A stretch of 64,000 nucleotides of DNA from Pyrocephalus nanus (lineage: Eukaryota; Chordata; Aves; Passeriformes; Tyrannidae), in assembly GCA_038380795.1 (NCBI GenBank), contig CM076264.1, positions 14,692,001 through 14,756,000 of the forward strand, read 5' to 3'. Made by a program: the position numbers and the translations under genes. The number at the start of each line of letters is the position of its first letter. Position 1 is the stretch's first letter. The notes beneath the pieces were generated by a model. It was not told the DNA's origin and made no database searches. It saw only the letters and a list, made by a program, of their open reading frames with translations. This document shows positions 41,420 to 54,399 of this stretch, piece by piece.

Positions 41420-42110
41420 CTAGCTGTGAGGCTGAAACATGGAGGCCTTCGGCAGAAAGCCTCTGTGGGGAAATGTGAAGGGAACAGCGGCGGCAGCATT
41501 GCATCAGGATGGAGGCAGATGCACAGCACCAAGAAAGAACTGACAACTGTGCAAAGAGTGCTGGCTTTTATCTGAAATGCTGCTGTCTGACTGCTCACCT
41601 ACAGTCTTGGGGACCTGTCCCCCTTCACTGGAGTGGCACAGCCAACATGAACAAAGTCTGAGAGAGAGCTCTCTGGGTTCCAGAGGAGCTGATCCACTCT
41701 GGACCAGGAGCTCACTCTGGTCATCGGGGGGCAGGGGATGTTGCCTGAGGGTCCCGGGGGTGGGTGCTGCACCCACATCAGACATGACTCTCCTGGCCCT
41801 GCACAACTTGTAGCACCCTGAACGGGCTCATGGGTTTCCGTGGGCACATGCAAGCCGCATACAAGGTCATCTCCAGCAACTCCTGCGCTCTGAGCACAGA
41901 TGGAGGCACTCCAAGAGCAGAGGACTATTTCTGGCTGACCATGTCGGGCTGCTGTTGCCTGTCCCAGCTGAGATGAGCCATAGCCCTTTGCTGCCAACCC
42001 TGGGAACAGGTGCTGCTCCTAAGGAGAACCAGAAGCAGCCCTCACTGCCAGCACCGAGGGGCTCTGTGCCCTATTCCTGGTAAGGACAAACTTCAGCAGT
42101 GCAGCGCTAG
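41420..42110. other. GC-rich segment of about 0.7 kb, unidentified
   Basis: The longest GC-rich interval of the window. It carries overlapping ORFs on both strands (minus 132 codons at 41599-41997, minus 100 codons at 41504-41806, plus 78 codons at 41577-41813) and a 17-bp odd palindrome at 41760-41776 (8-bp arms around one T). None of the translations has a recognisable domain; the 132-codon one has six Cys but no regular spacing. It could be an intronic CpG-rich regulatory element or an unrecognised LTR or other transposon fragment. I did not recognise a TG...CA LTR boundary. Confidence 0.35.
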
Positions 42111-42241
42111 ACCTCCTTCATCTAGGGAACATCAGAAACCTTGAGGGTCTGTTTCTTGGATCAGAGGAACTGTAATCTTTTTATAACTAGTTAAATGATG
42201 TCATATGCTCATTAGCTTTCCAGACTCTATTTGGAAGGCAA

Positions 42242-42256
42242 TTTTTTTTTTTTTTT
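42242..42256. repeat. Poly-T run (15 nt)
   Basis: Uninterrupted T15 on the plus strand, with a second T-run about 20 bp downstream. Confidence 0.85.
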
Positions 42257-43630
42257 ACTCTCTTGTTCCCTTTTTTTTCTTGACTGCTTAGTTTCTATTC
42301 AGCACGAGTGCTCTGCTCTGAAAATTCTGCCAAGGGTTTTCCACATTCTCTGCACAGCCCTCTAACTGCATTGCAGAAAAATAAGACTCATATACACACA
42401 TTCAACCTTGCTCCTCAAAGAACTTTAAAAGTTTCATCTGTTTAATTCAAGTTCCTACTGGAAAAAAAAAAAAGATGATAATCTCGCCAGAAATACAATT
42501 CTGCATGTTCCTGCACTAAGCTAAAACCACAGAATTTACTACTACAGAAAATACAGAAGTAAAATGAATGAAATTAATCTACCGGGTTTTTTTCCCTCCA
42601 ATCTCTGCTGGGTCATTGCAGTAATGCAGAAAAAGAAATCTTCTGAAATCAAAACTGAAGCACTAGACTCAGCTACATTGCTTCAGTGCATAGAAGTTCC
42701 TACTTAAGTGTTTACAGCCTTTGTAAAATTAAAAGCAATTATGAAATGATAAAAAAATTACCTTGTTCAGTCTGGGATTAAAAATACTTATCTTAGGTAG
42801 GATGTCAGGAAAAAAATAGTAATACAGCAATCATTAAACTATTCTGAAATTCTGTTTAAGTTCCTTTAAGATTGTTGTAGGATTGTTCAGTATGACTGTC
42901 TGAACCATTTCATTATGTGGCTTGCAAGCTGTATTTAGAAAAAATAGATTATAAACATACCCTAAGATTTTTAACCATAACTGAATTGTCCAAATTCTAC
43001 CAGAGTAGATTTTTTCTGAGGCATTTTCTTGGTAAGTAAAACAGATATTTCTCTCACTGAACTGTAACGAATGACAAGACTGAATTTCATCTTTTCCCCA
43101 TATGTATCAGCACAAAAGAAACGAGCAGACAGGTTATCTTTCTGTTATAGCACCAAAGTTCTTCCATGCTCTGCTGAGCTCTGGTTACAAAATTGGATGA
43201 GACTCCACAGTTTGTTCCATCCTCCATTTTACAAGGTAACCCCTTTCATAAATTCCCAAGCCTTATTTTAAAACTAATCAAGTTTTTTAATCTTCTGACT
43301 CTCCTCCAAAGAGCTGTTTCTGAACACTGCCTTTCCAATGACAAGACTTTTAATCTCCACTGTCAAATGCGTAAGCTCATCCTAGTCCCAGCTAGGGGAC
43401 TTCCTACTCTTCCCCTTCAAAAAAACCTCCCCAAAAAAATCACAGAAATTTTAGAACAGTTCTTACTCCCTCTAAAAGCTTTATTTAAAAACAAACACTC
43501 CCCCCATGCATTCTCTCAGCCTTCCTTTCCTCAGATAGATACTACCTGCTTTACCAGCCTCAAGGCATAAGAGGACCGATCTTCTTACCTTGCAAGTAAG
43601 CATCATACAACTCTTACAGCATGCAGCTTC

Positions 43631-43657
43631 TTTTTTTTTTTTTTTTTTATTTTTTTT
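43631..43657. repeat. Poly-T run (T18-A-T8)
   Basis: A 27-nt tract with one interruption. On the minus strand it is an A-tract, but no retrocopy body was recognised next to it. Confidence 0.9.
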
Positions 43658-45782
43658 CAGAATACCACTTGAACATTGTCTAATGGTGTCCCAAGTCTTT
43701 CTTCTTCACACTTTCATAAAAATAGTACTGTTTTACTAAAATGCTCCCTTAGCACACTGTTGAGGATTATCGTTGCCACACAAAAGGATAAGAGTCATGT
43801 ACAAGCATTGAATACTTAATTATAGAAGTGGGACAAGGCTGAAATGTTGAAAATGCAAGATCATGCATTTAGTTATTCTTGACTCTTAGTTGTTGTCATA
43901 AGCTTGGGCAGAAGAAAATGACAAAGACCAGCTGATATCTACTAATAAGCATTCTCTAGCACAATCCATTTGTGTCTCCCCATGAGATAGTCTTAATCCA
44001 ACACATCTCTCCTTTTTTTTTTTATTCCTCTCTAGTTTGAAGTCATATATTTTCAATTTGCCACTCTACCAAAGGCTCCACTGAAATTCTGTCTTAGTCT
44101 GGTAGGATTAGTTTTGGCAAATGTTTTATTTCAATTACTTTGCATCTGCCTATTTTTCCAACAAATGCTGTTCTGGTGCTTTGCGTATCTGCGTTTTTCT
44201 GTTTCTCAAAGTTCAATATTTATGGCAAAGGTTTAGCATATTTCCTAATGAAATTAATGTGAAACCTCTTCCTTCAATCTGGGACTGAAATCAAAAAAGG
44301 AATGAGCCCATTGATTTTGATGCAACACGAAGGTCTCCGCCAGCAAAGCTCCCTAAAACTTTGTCAGGACTCAAATGGAAGAGCAGTTCTAGGAATAACC
44401 ATGACTATATTTTATTACTTCTTCAAAGATAAATTTCATTCCAAGGAAATTTTGATTCCAAAAAAAGAGTCAGTAATAAAGACCTTCTCTGGAGGTTACC
44501 TAAACGTATACTCACACATGAGTTTCACTTGAAACTGCTACAAGAGCAAGAAACAACATTTTATTAATTCTGTTCTCTGGTGAAGGAAGGTACATGATTC
44601 ACACAGGAATTATTTCCAAAAGTAGACACACACTTTTTTACCTTTGTCTCCCCCCCATAGATACAAATATATGATATACCAGGGTTTTAAATCAGAAGGA
44701 AAACTCATTGCAGGAAACAAGTCTTCAGACATAGAATTCTGAGCTAATAGTGTTCTAGTTCACACAAATAGCTCACATGTCTGTTAAGAGGTCTGCACGT
44801 TATTCCCAGGAAAATATGCAATAAAAGATTCTACCACTTGACAGACTAAATAAACTCATGTCCAAGATCTGTTTACAAGTACTCTTAAACACTGTTAATA
44901 ATTGAAGTTCAACAATGCAAGGCCATGAGGCGCAGTGTATGAACAACAAAATGACCAATTTTTACTTTCCTGTGCAGGATGGAAAACTGATCACTGGGAA
45001 CACCTTTTTTCCTTCAAATGAAAGTGTTCTCACTCATTCTTTGGCACAGGATTTTATTCTTCATATGATAAAAGGTTTATGTTAGAAAAATACTTGAAAT
45101 TAAATAAAACCATTGCAAAAATTAAATAGGAATAAAACAACCGACCACTAAGAAAGATGCTGCTGAAGCACTAATATGCTGCCAAACTTCCCTGAAGTCA
45201 TTAATGTCTCTATCAAAACCAAGAAAACTTGTAGATTCAGTGTGTATAAAAAGCTGCATTACCTCACTCAGAAGCAATGAAAGCAAGAATAAATTTGAGA
45301 GCAAGCCTTCCCTGCACAGCCAACTTGGTGAACTTCAGCCTCGGATTTTCATCATTGGTTGCAAGGACAGAAACCAGCCAGGTCTGGCCGTGAGACACAC
45401 AGTCCAAACAGCACAGGACACCAACTGTTCCATCTCTGTGGCTGGTTTTAAATATGTGACATGAAGGAAGTTCCTTTTCAAGGAAGGGAATGGACATGGT
45501 AAATTTAAAGGCAAACAAAAAACCCTTGTAGGAGTGGTTTTATATTATATGCCCTCTGTACCTTGAAAGCGTTGGGGGTTTTATTATAGTCGGACAAGTG
45601 GGAAAATGTTGTGCCCCACTTTCTACGAACCAGAAGCTACTTTTTGAACTATTCAAAGCACAGGCTTATTTCTTCTTGGGAAAGCTTCTGCAATCATCAG
45701 GACAGAAAAAAGAAGCAAATCAAAACTGAATTCATGAATCCAAAACAATTCCTGGAGAAGCACGTTCCCCTTCCTCCAACTA

Positions 45783-45803
45783 TTTTTTTTTTTTTTTTTT
45801 TTT
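45783..45803. repeat. Poly-T run (21 nt)
   Basis: Uninterrupted T21 on the plus strand. Confidence 0.9.
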
Positions 45804-48506
45804 ACAAGCAGATTTGTAATGGGGCCATTTGGCATTTTTTAGTATGAAACGTTATAATCAGTTCCTTCTCTCTGTTGTACGCCACTCTCATCCTGATGGA
45901 TTTTTTTCACAGAACCATCACTTTTGGGACTACTCTATCATAAGAGCCACCACATTATATTTGACAGTCTGCACTAGATAAAATGAAGGGCATCCAAACA
46001 GGGACAAGGTCATTCAGACTTCTGAATCTTTATGGAGAGCATTTAAATTGTGCGTTAAGAATAAAAAATGTACTGAAAAATCAAGATTGCATGAAAAGCG
46101 CTTTAAGTTGGTATGATTTGGGATAAAATTAGCAAGAATAGTATCTCTGCCAAGTGCTATAAAATGATGATGCAATAATTTTAGCCTTTCAAGTAACCAC
46201 ATGTATGGAAGTTATTAAAATGTTTCCTTTTTAAAATTAACTAAGAAAACTGCAACAGAGACTAATAAACCACTTCTTGAAGTTTAGGCATGGAAAGGAG
46301 CAGTACAAATGCAACCACTCGTATTTCACAGACTGAGGTCTGTTGTTTTTTCTTGATTGAAATCCATAGTCAACTGTTTCACACCAAAATGAGTATAGCA
46401 TAAGATACATTTTCTGGCTGCACCTCTAGTATTCCTAAATTCTCCAGCTGAGGAGATTAAGGACATCAGACTGAAAGCAAAAGCTATGGTACAAACTATG
46501 TGACACACGAAGCAATGCTGCCGAAAACATTAACATTCTCCTCATCTGTTCCCTAACTGCTTATACACCAGTGCAAGGTGCTTGGTTAAAAGGCAAAAAA
46601 AAAAGAAATGAAAATTCTTCCTTTAGAGAAGTATTGACACAAACAGGGTGAGAAAAAGGGTGCGATAATTCACATCCTCCCCATATTAAAGCTATTGGTT
46701 CTACCCTTCCTAAACAGGTTATGAGATATGTACGACATTTTACATGAAACCTCGTTTTCTGTTTTACATATGTGGATGACTCAGTTGCCTACTTGGATGT
46801 TGCACTCGGATAGATGTGCAGGCTAACTCCCTGCAGCACAGGGGCGCCGAGAGGAGCCTGTGATCCAACTGTGTTAGAGAATTGATGTCATCAACTAAGC
46901 AGCTAGCAAATAAATGAAAAGAATTATGCCGCAGAAACAGAAGTCCTCGGCTTTGAAGATGCATACTCTAGACTTCTACAGCCTGTAACAATCCATCTGA
47001 GTTTCTAAATGCATGGGTTGCTTTCCAATGCTAAAAATAAGCAACTGAGATACCACATTAGTAACCAGCAATTGTCTATAGAGAATCACCACCACTGTCA
47101 GGTCACACACGAGACAACACTCGGCTAAATTGCCATCTTTGTTGTCCCCTGTCTAAAATAAAATATTAAGGAGACAGTTTAAAGGCTTTACAGGTGCCAG
47201 TATGCCCACTGGTGATTACATCCCTCAGGCACACACATTTCTGCAGCTATCCATACCTAGACAATAGCTGCTTGGTCCTCTCTATCATCCACACCCACTG
47301 GGAATCCCAAATGCTTAATCCAGGGTCATGCCCAACCTGGTCAGTCTCTTCAGAACGGGCCAGACTCTAGTAAGCATAGTGCTGGTACTGCCAATGGTCA
47401 GGCCATGAGGTGGGGAACCAGCTCTGAATCAGCCAGACAGGGACTCCAATCCACAGCCTTACTTTGCAAAATAATGGTATAGACACTGGGTAGAAGCCCA
47501 TGCTAGTTTGGTAACAAATGAGAGGCTGCATCGAAAAATGCAGAATACCAAGAAACAAGTGAAAGAACAAAAAAGGATAGGAAATTCATTAGGAAAAATA
47601 AAAATATTGGCCAATTTTCCCCAGATGGCCAGGTTCATGAACAAAACTGACAAAGGAACAGAAAGCCCAGGAAAACCCTGAGAGTACAGACCCATTGCTA
47701 GGCAAGTTGTTAACAACTAGGCACAGAGGACCTGCTGAACAGAAAGCAGCAGTTACTTAGATCCAGAATGAGAGGCTTGCATCACAGGAGAGCGATAAAT
47801 AATTTCCAGCCCATTGGTTGTTTAAGCATCTTCCTAATTTACGTCTGTTAGGGATATGCATATTGAAATTAGCAAGCCTGACTAGGCTGTAACAAGCCTG
47901 TATTCAGGAATTTGACTAAGAGATCTGTCCTAAAGAATACATCTTTAAAAGAAGTTTTGAGCAAAGCAAACAAAAAGAAAGAAATGCAATTAAAAGCTTC
48001 CAGGCTGTTGCAAGACAAGCCTCAAAACACATAGATACAATCTGGTATTGTCGGAGGCTCAGTATAAATGACAAAAGTTCATGAGTAAATATGGACTCAA
48101 CGTTTCTGAACAATGAATTCTCCTATTCTTCAAGATACTTCAACTTAGTGTACAAACCAGAAAAAGTACTCATTACACAACAGATTAATAACAGGCTGGC
48201 ATCTCCACAGGCAGCTGCAGGTGAGGGAGCCACGCTGCACACCGCCACATCTGGCTCTGCAGGGCTCGGGGTCTGGGACTGGCACTGCACTGTAATTACT
48301 CTCAAACCACAAATATTTCCCTGGATATTTGACTAGCAATGAATTTAAAGACTGGGAGAGGATAAAGCATTAATATGGCAGTGCTCTCTGGACTGGTAAC
48401 AAACACTTCTTAAATGTTGCCATTTGATACCCATTTAGAAATGAGTGCCACCTATGGAACTGTCACTCTCTCTCTCTCCCTCCTTTTTGCTACTGTCTTT
48501 TTTTAG

Positions 48507-48564
48507 GGTGGCTAAAATGGGCAAGAGCAACTCCAAAGGAGGTCACCACGACCTGCTGGAGTAA
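48507..48564 (+). other. Candidate cryptic exon or micro-ORF, antisense to NR3C2
   Basis: A long pyrimidine tract (CTCTCTCTCTCCCTCCTTTT, then CTGTCTTTTTTTAG) ends in AG at 48505-48506, a textbook-looking acceptor. It is followed by a GC-richer 58-bp stretch with an ATG (48517) opening a 15-codon frame, MGKSNSKGGHHDLLE, that stops at 48562-48564. MGKSNSK equals the first seven residues of neuronal calcium sensor 1 (a myristoylation-type start), but the rest does not match. No donor or transcript support is visible, so chance is the default reading. Confidence 0.15.
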
Positions 48565-49845
48565 ACCACACATTGGTAATCTTTAGACATATTTATTTAG
48601 CGTACTCAATTATAAAATGAGTGAAAGCAAACTAACAGTCAATAGACAATACAAACTTCCACAGCAAATACATTTGTGGGAGAGGTGCAGAAAAGAATTA
48701 TTTGAGGACTGAAGATAACAGAAAATTTAAATTAGGTCACTTCACTTTTCTTAAGAGAAACCCTACATACTCATAAGACTTTTAAAGAGCTTTTAAACAA
48801 GCATTTGTGACCAAATCAGGAGAAAAGCTTTTAACAGGCAGGGTAATAAACCACAGAAACAAGCTGGGAAGGGAAGCTGTATATCCTCCGTTTTTTATTA
48901 TACTCTAAAAAAGACATATGATCTCATCTGGAAGATGGCTCAACTAAAGAAGTGCTTTTGTTAAGCATGCAGCGTTGAGTTCAGTGCTGCACAGTGGAGG
49001 GGTCAGCTAGGAAAACCTAGCATTAGGCTCCCAAACCCCTGTCAGGAGCCCGGGCTTTGAGCTCCCCACTCTTTAAAAGGTTGATTTCTTCTGGGCTCAC
49101 AGCCTTTTTGAAATGTTAGAATGCCATCTCAGCTATTTCACCTTTATCAGCTAACATCATGGAAGCAACAGTTTTTTTCTGGCTTAAGCTGCTTGTATCG
49201 CCTAATTTTCTTTTTTCTTGAAAAAAGAACATAAAAAAGGAAGAATAAAAAAAGAGATGACTCCAAATTTATTATTTGCTTTGTTTTTACCCAGAAGGTG
49301 CATAAAGACACATGAACACTATTTTTACAGTCCTCACACATGAACAAAGCATATTACAGGGCTATATTCAATGTTAATTTAATATTCATAAAGCGGATCC
49401 TCTCTCTGCAGAGAAAAAAATTTTGGCTAAATTTTCATTATTTCTCAGTTTTTCAAAGACATAATTAAGAAACTGGCTATAAATGAGCTTATTTCACAAC
49501 GCTAGAGAGAAACTGAAGTGTACACCAAGAGCATACCCCTCTTTTGAGTGGGGTAAAATCCCCATTCTTGGCTGCGTTTTGGTGAAATCCTCCATTCAAA
49601 ATAGCAGAAACGATTCTTGCAATTATTTCACACATGGTATCACAGACACTATTCTTCTTCTATCCAGTTAAGTGGGAAATTATGCCTGGCTATCTCAAGC
49701 ATAATTTACAACAGAAAGGTACTATAAAAGCTTCCAGTTAGATTTCCTCAACAAAGGCCTTCTTGCTGGACTTGCAAATACATGGGCAAAGTCTCACCAA
49801 GTGTCCCCTCTCTATATTAAAAACACGATCTAAATATTTTTATGT

Positions 49846-49896
49846 AAATAATAATAAATATAATAAAAATAATAATAAAAATAATAATAAAAAATT
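49846..49896. repeat. (AAT)n-type microsatellite
   Basis: TAATAATAAATATAATAAAA repeated with variation over about 50 bp. Confidence 0.88.
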
Positions 49897-49899
49897 ACA

Positions 49900-52015
49900 A
49901 TGTACTATCTCCTCCTAATTTTCTACTGGTTCCCCTGGATGTCACAATGACGTTTCAGAGAAGTAAGGCACTGTCACACAGAGGAAGCTGCTTTAATGGA
50001 AAATGCTTCACGTACATGTTACAGTTCTTGATGCTTAACCAACATTTCATACAGCCTTGCCCAAGGCAATCACCAGCTTGTACTCGCCCATATGCAGATC
50101 CTCAGCTGGGAAACATCTTCTCAGTAAATGAGATCAATACACAAATGTTAACCCACCAGGGACGATCTCCAATTAAGAATCCAAAAGCTTTCCATAAAAA
50201 ATGATGTCCCACCTTTTCATCCTTAGCCTGCCAGCAGCTCCTGCAAGCTACAAAGGGTTAAAATCTTCAATTGCATGGCTGAAAATTACTTGCTGATGCT
50301 CTAACACCAACCAAAACTTGCAGCCAGTGTGTATTTGCTGCTGTAGAACGAATATTTAAATGCTAATATTTAATTTAAAACTAACACTTCCTTAAAATAA
50401 AACACATCTACATGCATTAAACAAGTACAAATGCATCAACTGTAGTAGAGTCTCAAAAGCCTCATTTTGAAAAAAAAACAAACCTTGATCCCAGCAAGTC
50501 AGCTTCCTGTGGGCACCACAAATAACATCACTCATCAGTAGATTTTAAAAAAAAATAACCCCAGAAACATCTTATTGTTTATTCTTGCAGGGCAAAGCTT
50601 CTCCAGAAAAAATGAAATACTGTTTTTCACATCAAGACCTGTTAATCTGGTCCCAGATACCTGCTTGAATATATCTATGTTGAAGAGTTGCACAGTGGAT
50701 CTCAGTCAGCACAGCTGAAGGCAGGAGGGCTGCCCAGACTTGGCTTGAGATGAGGCTCATCTAAAGAATTTGTTCTCCTGATGAAGAAGCATCAACCGCA
50801 GGAAGGAAACCTGACTTTCTGACCTCAGAATTGGATTGCAGCAAGATAAAACATCACCCAACTAGTTGAAGAGAGAGGAAGTCAAAGGAAAGGAACTGCT
50901 AACATCACATTGGGTTTACGAATATTTTGTAAGTCAAACTGCATTCAATTTTCAAAATATTGATGTATATTTATAAAATAAGAGTGGGTCTGCAAAAAGA
51001 CCCTTAAGTATTAAAGGTAGCCTAAAATTAAAACCAAAACATTCTGGGGACAGAGTGTAATCTACAGCATCATCTCCTTCACCAGATGCCTACCCACATC
51101 AAACTCCTTAATACCAAGATCTGCCACACCACCCATCAGTTTCAAAACCTCAATTCCACCCGGCACAGATGGAAATCTGGGAAGCGTTTGATGAAATTAG
51201 GAAAGAAGAGGCACTCGTGCACACCTGCCTCCTGCCACACATTCCCTCCATTCAGCAGAGGAGAGCACAACCCAGCCCCATGGATCTGCCACTCAGGCAG
51301 GTGGCCCACGCCTTGTCACAGCACCATGGGCTGAGCAGGGAAACAGCCTCACCCTCGTGTCTTTGCAGTGCAGGAGAAAGAACAGCCTCATGAATTTAAA
51401 ATGCAAAAAATTCTGGTTTGAAAGCACAAGAATCTTTGCTCCTCATATTAAATTACATCTTTCCTCAAAAATCTGCAAGACGCATTCCCATTGAGCTCCG
51501 AGTCATGATGCTGAAAGGTCACCTTAGGTGATGGCAGCAACAGGGGAAAAAAGTCTGAATTTTTTTTGTGAATCTTTTCTTTTTAAAATAAAATATATAA
51601 ACCTTTGCAAGATAGCTTCCATTTCGAGAATTCATTTGATGATGATATTCCATACAGTAAGCATTGCTAATTGAATACTATATTCATGCCTATTGAATAT
51701 TATCCAGCTTTTTATTTAAAAAGACACCTGAAAACAACAGCCCAACATTAAAGAAAAATGACAGATTGCATCTTTTCATTTGCTTTCTTCAGCCATTAAA
51801 TCTGAGAATGGAGAGAAATATAGGTCAGTTCCATATACTTCAATGGCTTAAGGAGAACCTACTGAAAAAAATACCAGAATGACGAAAAAGAGCCTTTCAA
51901 ACAAAGAGCATTTAAGGAAATAAATCTTTAAATGGGAGAGAATTATTATTTATGAATATCCTATAAATAACTTAGTCAAATCCTTCTGTTGTGACCTAGA
52001 CAAAAATTCATATTT
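49900..52015. other. Intronic DNA with no recognised gene
   Basis: AT-rich overall with a GC-richer patch at about 51160-51375. That patch has 74- and 82-codon plus frames and no recognisable domain or splice pairing. Confidence 0.45.
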
Positions 52016-52123
52016 CCTCAACGTAAATATTCCCTGCTGCACAATATGAGCAGCCTTGAACATTTACTGTGGATATTCATATACATATTTATGAGAAATA
52101 TCATTTCCTGCTGGTTTGCCTAT

Positions 52124-52143
52124 TGACTGACATGAGTCAGTCA
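52124..52143. promoter_or_regulatory. AP-1 site inside a 7-bp inverted repeat
   Basis: TGACTGA-CATGAG-TCAGTCA: perfect 7-bp arms around six bases, with a consensus TGAGTCA AP-1/TRE core at 52133-52139. It sits in a 52.02-52.26 kb stretch that also holds two TATAAAA motifs (about 52197 and 52255). It is a plausible intronic enhancer or alternative-promoter candidate, from motif evidence only. Confidence 0.3.
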
Positions 52144-53202
52144 CACAAAGAAAATGAAAGTAAGAGGTGAGCAGTGGCCACATGAGATATATTTCTATAA
52201 AAGCCTTGGAAAGTTGAGAAGGCACAACACAGCAGACACGCTCTCTTCAGAGCTATAAAAATATTTGAGCATTACAAGTTAAAGTGTCGCTGTGCCAGCA
52301 AATATGCTTTAAGAGATGCATGTTTGGCAGATCCAGGCATATCCCAAAACACTACCCTGAAACTGCAGGGCTAATAGCTTCCCATCACGTATTTTCAGCA
52401 CATGCTTGGGCTTGGCAGGGAGGTTACATAGCTTCAGTATCAGTCAAAGAAAACAAGTCCACACTATCAATGATGTTAATTAACATATTCTCTACCCCTT
52501 TAATATAACTTAATATTAGAACAAGTCAAAGTTGCAAAAGACATTTCCAAAGTCTTACAGGCACATTCGCTAAGCTTTCCTCAGTGCTACAACCCCGCCT
52601 GCAAAACACCTCGTCCTTGAAATGCCCTTCAACTGCAGTAGTAAAGCACCAACTACAGTCAAGCAGGTCTTTTACATGTAAAAAACCTGGTTTAGATTTT
52701 AGAAGGGAGACCTTGCAAATAACGGATGATGAAGCAGAACACAGTACAAATGTCAGCTTTAGCTATGCAGCATCCTCTTAGGTTTCTGTTATAGCTATAA
52801 AGGCAGGATTGCAACAGCTTGTAAGGGTTTGTCAAAATCTGGACCATGGTCTCACTCTGCTAAGAATGGTACTCAACACATGGGGAAAGGCATTTCAATG
52901 CCTCTCTGGAATTAAATTCTCCATTACGTAAACGTCATTAAAAAATAAAAAATAAAATAGGACTACATTTTTGGCCTATTTCCAAAGTTTTGCTTTGCTT
53001 GTGGTATAAAGCTTTTCAGGTTTATATATAAGAATTGTTTTAAGTGTCTCTTTCCACACGCAAATAATCTCTGTAAAAATATTTTCCATGGATTTACTGC
53101 TCATTAAAAAATAAAGAAAATTCCCTGTAAGCTCATTAAAATGACAAACCCACCAGCAATATTTTTTCAATGAACAATGCATCCAAATGAAGCTTGCAGG
53201 GG

Positions 53203-53224
53203 AAAAAAAAAAAAAAAAAAAAAA
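53203..53224. repeat. Poly-A run (22 nt)
   Basis: A22 on the plus strand followed by A-rich DNA to about 53245. No retrocopy body was recognised upstream. Confidence 0.9.
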
Positions 53225-53790
53225 GGAAAACAAGAAAAAACAACAAAGTTCTTCCTGGCCAGGAGATTAAGTCAGCTCCCATCACCCTGGGTCTGAATCC
53301 TCATCTTTTCTTCAGCATCATCTTCTTGCTCTCAACTCAAACGCCTGATTCTTAACATGGAAAGGGCACAAGGAAAGCTGCTGGAAAGTCCTTATCTATT
53401 GCAAAGGAGGGCACAACTGGAAGGGCAAGGACAAACAGCCGGAGATTGCTCAGGAGGTGATGCACAGAAAAGCAGCAGACAGTATGGGGCCTTTACAGAA
53501 TTCCACTGCTCAGCTCGATCTAAGCAGCCGAGACAAACATGAGCTGTATTTGATAAAGATCAAACACCCTCCACACCCATCCTTCCCAAAATACACAATA
53601 ACAGTCCGGTATGACCATCTCCTTCTGATCCAGGTTGTCGTCTATTACAGAGAAAAGGCCAAAATCCTACTTTAACCTTTTACACAATAACGCGTTAATT
53701 GGAATTTAGGTGCTAAAAGCAATAGAGTGCTATTGCTTGACATCCCTGCATATTTGGGCACCCATTTTCTAACTCAGCAAATACCATACA

Positions 53791-53840
53791 ATCAGAGAAT
53801 GATTTGGGTTGGAAGTGAAATTAAAGATCAATATACAAAA
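53791..53840 (-). mobile_element. CR1 LINE 3' tail remnant, antisense
   Basis: ATCAGAGAATGATTTGGGTT, GGAAGTGAAATTAAAGATC: the reverse complement of the last about 45 bases of CR1. The homology fades after 53835. Confidence 0.7.
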
Positions 53841-54399
53841 AATTTGTTGCAGTCCCCACCGTGGCTACTACCAATTCCCAGAGTATAACAGTTAGTGATC
53901 CAGTACAAGTAAGCAAATAAAACCAATCCTGTAATCCATACACAGTGCCTTACCAGATGCAGTTCTGTAAAACTGAGAACAGCTCTGAGACAAAACTACT
54001 GAAGGAATAATTAGGGATGCAAATGATAACTTGGAACTTTTAATACTAAACACTGCATTGCAAAATCAGTAAAAAAACCAACTTAGTTAAGTGTAGCAGA
54101 AAAAGCAGCTCCCAACGACGCTTCCCACCCTGGTATACATGTGAAAAAATGGAAGCCAACAGAAAGTTTTATTAATTAGAAGTGTTAAAACAGAAGAAAG
54201 GCAAAGTACTAATCATCATTAACATGAATAAAAGAAAAAGGCTCATTTAATTTTACTGGAACAAGCAAAAAGAGGAACCGATAGCCACATTAAATTGTAG
54301 AACTGCTGCTAATAGTGGAAAAAAAAAGGCACAAAGGCATAAAAAAAGGGGAAAAAAAAGGCAGAAACATAGAAGAGATATTTTTGTTCAGCATCTGAA

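Larger units (their letters stand above)
42280..48460. other. Intronic DNA with no recognised gene
   Basis: AT-rich single-copy sequence interrupted by poly-T runs at 43631-43657 and 45783-45803. The longest frames (125 codons at 43193-43570 plus, 85-86 codons elsewhere) show no domain. No mobile element was recognised. Confidence 0.5.

Noticed and set aside
53203..53224. Poly-A run as the tail of a processed pseudogene (also 55416-55435, and poly-T at 43631 and 45783 for the minus strand)
   Set aside because: No gene-like body or target-site duplication recognised next to these runs; simple homopolymers are the simpler reading.
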